This document shows, in pieces, positions 6,181 to 9,055 of a DNA stretch of 9,055 bases. The stretch lies in the NCBI GenBank assembly GCA_934351765.1, contig CAKRJM010000083.1, positions 1 to 9,055 on the forward strand, given 5' to 3'. This stretch comes from an uncultured Lachnospiraceae bacterium. GTDB lineage: Bacteria; Bacillota; Clostridia; Lachnospirales; Lachnospiraceae. How positions within the stretch are numbered: position 1 is the first letter of the stretch; the number at the start of each line of letters is the position of its first letter. Position numbers and translations under genes: made by a program. The notes beneath the pieces are model-generated. The model ran no database searches and had not been told where the DNA came from. It saw only the letters and a program-made list of their open reading frames with translations.

Positions 6181-6970
6181 GATCGAAGGCATTTCGAAAA
6201 CCTTTAATCCTGGGACCGTCAATGAAAAGAAAGCGTTGAGCGGACTGTCGCTCCATCTGTCACCGGGCGATTTTGTGACCATCATCGGCTCCAACGGTGC
6301 AGGGAAATCTACCTTATTTAATGCAGTCGCAGGAAGCTTTTATGTGGATGAGGGTTCCATTACCCTGGCAGGGAAGGACATTACGTTTGTCCAGGAATAC
6401 AAACGGAGCCGCGTTATTGGAAGGCTGTTTCAGGATCCCTTACGGGGAACAGCCCCTCATATGACGATCGAGGAGAATCTCTCACTGGCGTTTTTAAGAA
6501 CCTCCAAGGGAGCCGCGCCATTCAGCCGGATCTCCAAAAAGGACAAGGCACTGTTCCGGGAACGGTTAAGCCTGCTGGACATGGGACTGGAAGACCGCAT
6601 GAGCCAGCCGGTGGGATTACTGTCCGGCGGACAGCGCCAGGCCTTGACCCTCCTTATGTCGACCATTGTGCCGCCGGAGCTGTTGCTTCTGGATGAGCAT
6701 ACTGCGGCACTGGACCCGGCCACAGCAGAAAAGATCCTGAAATTGACAGCACAGATCGTTGCCGATAACAAGATTACCTGTATGATGGTGACTCACAACA
6801 TGCATCAGGCATTGGAGCTGGGAAACCGGACGCTCATGATGGCAGATGGAGACATCGTGCTTGATGTGGCAGGTGAAAAACGGAAAGGCATGACTGTGGA
6901 GGATCTGCTGGAACAGTTTAAGCTGGGAACCGGAAAAGCACTGGATAATGACAGGATTTTGTTATCCTAG
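6173..6970 (+). CDS. trpZ: ABC transporter ATP-binding protein, tryptophan type (TrpZ-like)
   Basis: This 265-aa cytoplasmic ATPase energises the importer. The ATG at 6173 is preferred over an in-frame GTG at 6146 because AGGAGG (6159-6164) lies 8 nt upstream and the protein then begins MLKIEGISKTF like other ABC domains. Motifs: Walker A GSNGAGKST (39-47), Q-loop Gln87 in LFQDP, signature LSGGQRQ (150-156), Walker B LLLLDEHTAALD with Asp174 and catalytic Glu175, D-loop Asp181, and switch His208 in VTHNM. DEH replaces the commoner DEP, and I believe this is usual in this subgroup. All catalytic residues are intact and there is no tryptophan. It is the last gene of the operon, followed by a terminator. 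Confidence 0.93.
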   Translation: MLKIEGISKTFNPGTVNEKKALSGLSLHLSPGDFVTIIGSNGAGKSTLFNAVAGSFYVDEGSITLAGKDITFVQEYKRSRVIGRLFQDPLRGTAPHMTIEENLSLAFLRTSKGAAPFSRISKKDKALFRERLSLLDMGLEDRMSQPVGLLSGGQRQALTLLMSTIVPPELLLLDEHTAALDPATAEKILKLTAQIVADNKITCMMVTHNMHQALELGNRTLMMADGDIVLDVAGEKRKGMTVEDLLEQFKLGTGKALDNDRILLS

Positions 6971-6985
6971 GGATGTATGGAAAAA

Positions 6986-7062
6986 AGCCGTTCATCCATG
7001 TCCGTCAGAAGGCATATATAGAAGCCACTTTGTCGGACACGGACGGACGGCTGACTTTTTTT
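6986..7062 (+). terminator. Terminator of the trpXYZ-type operon
   Basis: AGCCGTTCATCCATGTCCG (6986-7004) pairs imperfectly with 7034-7052 (CGGACACGGACGGACGGCT), with three mismatches and one G-U wobble. Seven Ts follow at 7056-7062. The long loop holds a small GGC/GCC helix (7011-7013 with 7024-7026). It begins 16 nt after the ATPase stop codon. Confidence 0.8.
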
Positions 7063-7131
7063 ACCAAAATTTTTATAAAAAACATAAAAAATTTATGAAA
7101 ATAGTTACTTTTCTTTTTGGAAAATAAGGGT

Positions 7132-7137
7132 TATAAT
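7132..7137 (+). promoter_or_regulatory. Probable -10 box of the antiporter gene
   Basis: TATAAT is a perfect -10 match 52 nt before the ATG at 7190. No good -35 box sits 16-18 nt upstream; the nearest candidate, TTACTT at 7105-7110, is 21 nt away. The upstream region 7063-7105 is strongly AT-rich, with an inverted repeat CATAAA/TTTATG (7083-7088 with 7092-7097). An AT-rich UP-like element or an activator may compensate for the weak -35. Confidence 0.45.
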
Positions 7138-7189
7138 TTCCTCTGTTAAAAAGGAAGACAGGAAAGAAAGACAGAAAAGAGGAAAAGCT

Positions 7190-8458
7190 ATGGAAGCGTT
7201 GTTTAGTTTAAGCATTGCGTTAATTGCGGGACTGATAATGTCACGTGTGGCAAAGGTTATGCAGCTACCGGCGGTTACGGCCTATCTGGTAGCCGGAATT
7301 CTGGTTGGCCCTTATGTGCTGGGACAGATCGGTGTTCATGGTCTCGGCTTTATCAGCACGGACAATGTAAAGCAGTATGATATATTCAGTAATGTAGCAC
7401 TTGGTTTCATTGCATTTGATATCGGAAATGAGTTCCGTCTGAAGCAGTTAAAGCAGATTGGCAAGCAGGCAACGGTTGTGGCCTTCACTCAGGCTCTGTC
7501 TGCAACGGTGCTTGTGGATGTCATAATGATCGGGCTTCATTTTGCTATGCCTAATGTGGTAACGATGCCCATGGCATTGATTCTTGGTGCAATTGCAACA
7601 GCAACAGCTCCTGCGGCAACCCTGATGGTAGTCCGTCAGTATAAGGCGGACGGTCCGCTTACCAGAATCCTTCTGCCGATCGTAGCACTGGATGATGCAA
7701 TCGGACTTGTGGTATTTGCTATTTCCTCCGGTGTGGCAAGGGCATTTATCAGCGGCAGTCTCGATATCACCTCGATCCTGGTAGAGCCGCTGATTGAAGT
7801 GATCCTGTCGCTTCTTCTGGGATCCATTATGGGATGGCTTCTTACGATTGCAGAAAAATATTTCGAGTCGAACAGCAAACGTCTTTCCGTTGTGATCACC
7901 TTTGTACTTCTGACGGTTGCGCTTGCCATGGTAGAGTTTGATGTAGGAGGAATCCATATCGGCTTCTCTTCTCTTCTTGTCTGCATGATGCTGGGTACCA
8001 TTTTCTGTAATATCTGTCATTTCTCTGAGGATATGATGGCGCGGGCAGACAAGTGGACAGCTCCGTTGTTCATTTTATTCTTTGTACTGAGCGGTGCAGA
8101 GCTGGAGCTGAGTGTGTTCCAGAATCTTGCAATTGTCGGAATTGGTGTAATTTATATCATTGCCCGGTCAATTGGAAAATGGACCGGTGCTTACTTTGGA
8201 TCCAAGCTGATGAAGTGTGGTGAAATGATTCACAAGTATCTGGGAATTACGCTGCTTCCGCAGGCAGGTGTTGCCCTTGGTATGTCCATGACTGTAACAC
8301 AGACGATGGGGGAGCATGGCCGGATTATCCGTAATATCACGCTGTTCTCGGTTCTGATTTATGAACTGGTTGGACCGACCCTTACCAAGATCGCATTGAC
8401 AAAGGCCGGAGAGATCTCGCCGAAGCCTGCGATCGTCAAGACACCGAACAAGAAATAA
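7190..8458 (+). CDS. CPA2-family cation:proton antiporter
   Basis: This 422-aa membrane protein exchanges Na+ or K+ for protons. It has the Na_H_Exchanger fold: about 12-13 hydrophobic segments, an early LPAVTAYLVAGILVGP motif (26-41), GFIAFDIGNEF (72-82), the unwound-helix motif ATATAPAATL (136-145) and the ion-binding pair Asp168-Asp169 in VALDDAIGLVVF. Two adjacent acidic residues are typical of electrogenic CPA2 exchangers such as NapA. There is no C-terminal TrkA-N or TrkA-C regulatory domain; the protein ends in a short basic tail. The ribosome binding site is AGAGGAAAA just ahead of the ATG. It is a single-gene unit between two terminators. Ion specificity cannot be read from the sequence. 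Confidence 0.9.
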   Translation: MEALFSLSIALIAGLIMSRVAKVMQLPAVTAYLVAGILVGPYVLGQIGVHGLGFISTDNVKQYDIFSNVALGFIAFDIGNEFRLKQLKQIGKQATVVAFTQALSATVLVDVIMIGLHFAMPNVVTMPMALILGAIATATAPAATLMVVRQYKADGPLTRILLPIVALDDAIGLVVFAISSGVARAFISGSLDITSILVEPLIEVILSLLLGSIMGWLLTIAEKYFESNSKRLSVVITFVLLTVALAMVEFDVGGIHIGFSSLLVCMMLGTIFCNICHFSEDMMARADKWTAPLFILFFVLSGAELELSVFQNLAIVGIGVIYIIARSIGKWTGAYFGSKLMKCGEMIHKYLGITLLPQAGVALGMSMTVTQTMGEHGRIIRNITLFSVLIYELVGPTLTKIALTKAGEISPKPAIVKTPNKK

Positions 8459-8471
8459 TATGGAAGAAATC

Positions 8472-8495
8472 CTGGAGCCGAGAAATCGGATCCAG
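8472..8495 (+). other. GNRA-type hairpin downstream of the antiporter
   Basis: CTGGA (8472-8476) and CCGA (8478-8481) pair with TCGG (8486-8489) and TCCAG (8491-8495), with a single G/A opposition and a GAAA tetraloop. No T-tract follows. It lies in the antiporter 3' untranslated region, 14 nt after the stop and ahead of the true terminator, so it may stabilise the mRNA end. Confidence 0.5.
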
Positions 8496-8524
8496 AAGAG
8501 CAGACGAAAGAGTAGCAGTCAAAA

Positions 8525-8559
8525 GTCTCCCTGGTCACATAGTACCGGGGAGGCTTTTT
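8525..8559 (+). terminator. Terminator of the antiporter gene
   Basis: GTCTCCCTGGT (8525-8535) pairs with ACCGGGGAGGC (8544-8554) over 11 bp including two G-U wobbles, with loop CACATAGT, followed by TTTTT (8555-8559). Confidence 0.88.
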
Positions 8560-8605
8560 GTATGATTGAAAGTCCTGTGATATAAAAGGTTACATGACCG
8601 AACTG

Positions 8606-8636
8606 GTTATAGCTGACAGAAAAAACCGTTATAGCT
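8606..8636 (+). repeat. Direct repeats upstream of the ilvE promoter, candidate operator
   Basis: GTTATAGCT occurs at 8606-8614 and again at 8628-8636, a 22-nt period, about two helical turns, ending 18 nt before the -35 box. An inverted pair TGACAG (8614-8619) and CTGTCA (8642-8647) overlaps the same segment. This spacing suits a regulator binding one face of the DNA. The function is inference. The rest of 8560-8654 holds nothing else I can identify. Confidence 0.4.
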
Positions 8637-8654
8637 CAGGGCTGTCAAGGGGAG

Positions 8655-8683
8655 TTTACAAAGTAAAATCCTTGATATATAAT
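8655..8683 (+). promoter_or_regulatory. Promoter of the ilvE gene
   Basis: TTTACA (8655-8660) and TATAAT (8678-8683) are separated by exactly 17 nt; eleven of twelve bases match consensus. Transcription should start near 8690, giving a leader of about 90 nt. That leader contains a perfect 6-bp hairpin GATTCA/TGAATC (8701-8706 with 8713-8718) but no T-box and no terminator. Confidence 0.75.
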
Positions 8684-8780
8684 AAAAACAATGTGGTAAC
8701 GATTCAGCAAAATGAATCAGAACTGGATTGTTATGGAGTTATGAGAAAATGGCCGGAAAGGCAGATGGGAGAATATCAAA

Positions 8781-9055
8781 ATGGAGAAAAAAAATATTGA
8801 CTGGGCGAACCTTGGGTTTGGCTATGTGGAGACAGATAAGAGATTTGTTTCCTATTATAAGAATGGAGCCTGGGATGAGGGAGCTCTGATTTCCGATCCC
8901 ATGGTAACTATGAGCGAGTGTGCCTGCGTGCTTCAGTATGCACAGACCTGCTTTGAGGGGATGAAGGCCTACACGACAGAGAAGGGACAGACCGTTGTAT
9001 TCCGTCCTGACCTGAATGCAGACCGTATGGCAGACAGTGCCGCACGTCTGGAGAT
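8781..9055 (+). CDS. ilvE: Branched-chain amino acid aminotransferase, N-terminal part (cut by window end)
   Basis: The first 91 codons of a PLP-dependent fold-type IV aminotransferase that interconverts Leu, Ile and Val with their 2-oxo acids. The protein begins MEKKNIDWANLGFGYVETD. Family marks are LQYAQTCFEGMKAY (52-65), equivalent to the HYGQ..FEGLKAY of branched-chain aminotransferases, and VFRPDLNADRMADSAARL. The catalytic lysine would lie beyond the window, so completeness cannot be judged. GGGAG (8767-8771) sits 9 nt before the ATG. It has its own promoter at 8655-8683. A D-amino-acid or aminodeoxychorismate lyase relative is less likely given the FRPD.N..R motif. Confidence 0.88.
   Translation, partial: MEKKNIDWANLGFGYVETDKRFVSYYKNGAWDEGALISDPMVTMSECACVLQYAQTCFEGMKAYTTEKGQTVVFRPDLNADRMADSAARLE

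Noticed and set aside
7083..7097. AT-rich inverted repeat CATAAA/TTTATG as a specific operator
   Set aside because: A 6-bp palindrome in very AT-rich sequence is expected by chance; mentioned only under the antiporter promoter.
8712..8744. Possible 10-residue leader peptide MNQNWIVMEL in the ilvE leader, holding one Ile, one Val and one Leu
   Set aside because: There is no ribosome binding site, no run of regulatory codons and no terminator or competing hairpin downstream, so attenuation is not supported.
8594..8800. 68-aa plus-strand reading frame
   Set aside because: It spans the near-consensus ilvE promoter and the ilvE ribosome binding site, overlaps the ilvE start, has no ribosome binding site of its own and shows no recognisable domain.

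Overview
The window looks like the chromosome of a Gram-positive Clostridia, most likely a Lachnospiraceae gut commensal (Blautia/Ruminococcus/Dorea-like). This is inferred from a T-box leader, strong AGGAGG-type ribosome binding sites, near-consensus SigA promoters with 17-nt spacers, two lipoprotein signal peptides, moderate GC content and the protein families present. No mobile element, CRISPR array, tRNA or rRNA was seen.

Layout. (1) Positions 60-1984, minus strand: a three-gene operon with its own promoter and a bidirectional terminator. It encodes an 85-aa protein of unknown function, a 162-aa protein of unknown function and a surface lipoprotein DNA/RNA non-specific endonuclease with an Ada-like C-terminal zinc-binding module. 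(2) Positions 2032-3594, plus strand, divergent: a MATE-family multidrug/cation efflux transporter whose 3' end runs into a short tandem repeat. (3) Positions 3622-7062: the clearest system in the window. A perfect-consensus promoter, with its -35 box in the loop of a 9-bp inverted repeat, drives a roughly 300-nt T-box leader. The leader's specifier codon reads UGG (Trp), and mutually exclusive antiterminator and terminator helices can be drawn base by base. Two hairpin repeats follow, then an ABC uptake operon: substrate-binding lipoprotein, permease and ATPase (TrpXYZ type). (4) Positions 7132-8559: a CPA2-family Na+(K+)/H+ antiporter with its own terminator. (5) Positions 8606-9055: a direct-repeat candidate operator, a near-consensus promoter and the first 91 codons of a branched-chain amino acid aminotransferase (ilvE), cut by the window end.

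How the parts work together: uncharged tRNA-Trp is predicted to stabilise the antiterminator and switch on the ABC transporter, which then imports tryptophan (or a precursor). The substrate-binding protein and ATPase contain no tryptophan and the permease has only three, which suits proteins made during Trp starvation. The other transcription units appear independent. Trp T-boxes ahead of trpXYZ are an established type, so that arrangement is not new. The less familiar items are the promoter/palindrome overlap, the duplicated hairpins between the T-box and the first gene, the MATE C-terminal repeat where one A decides the reading frame, the His-for-Cys change in the Ada-like module, and the two unknown proteins coupled to a surface nuclease.
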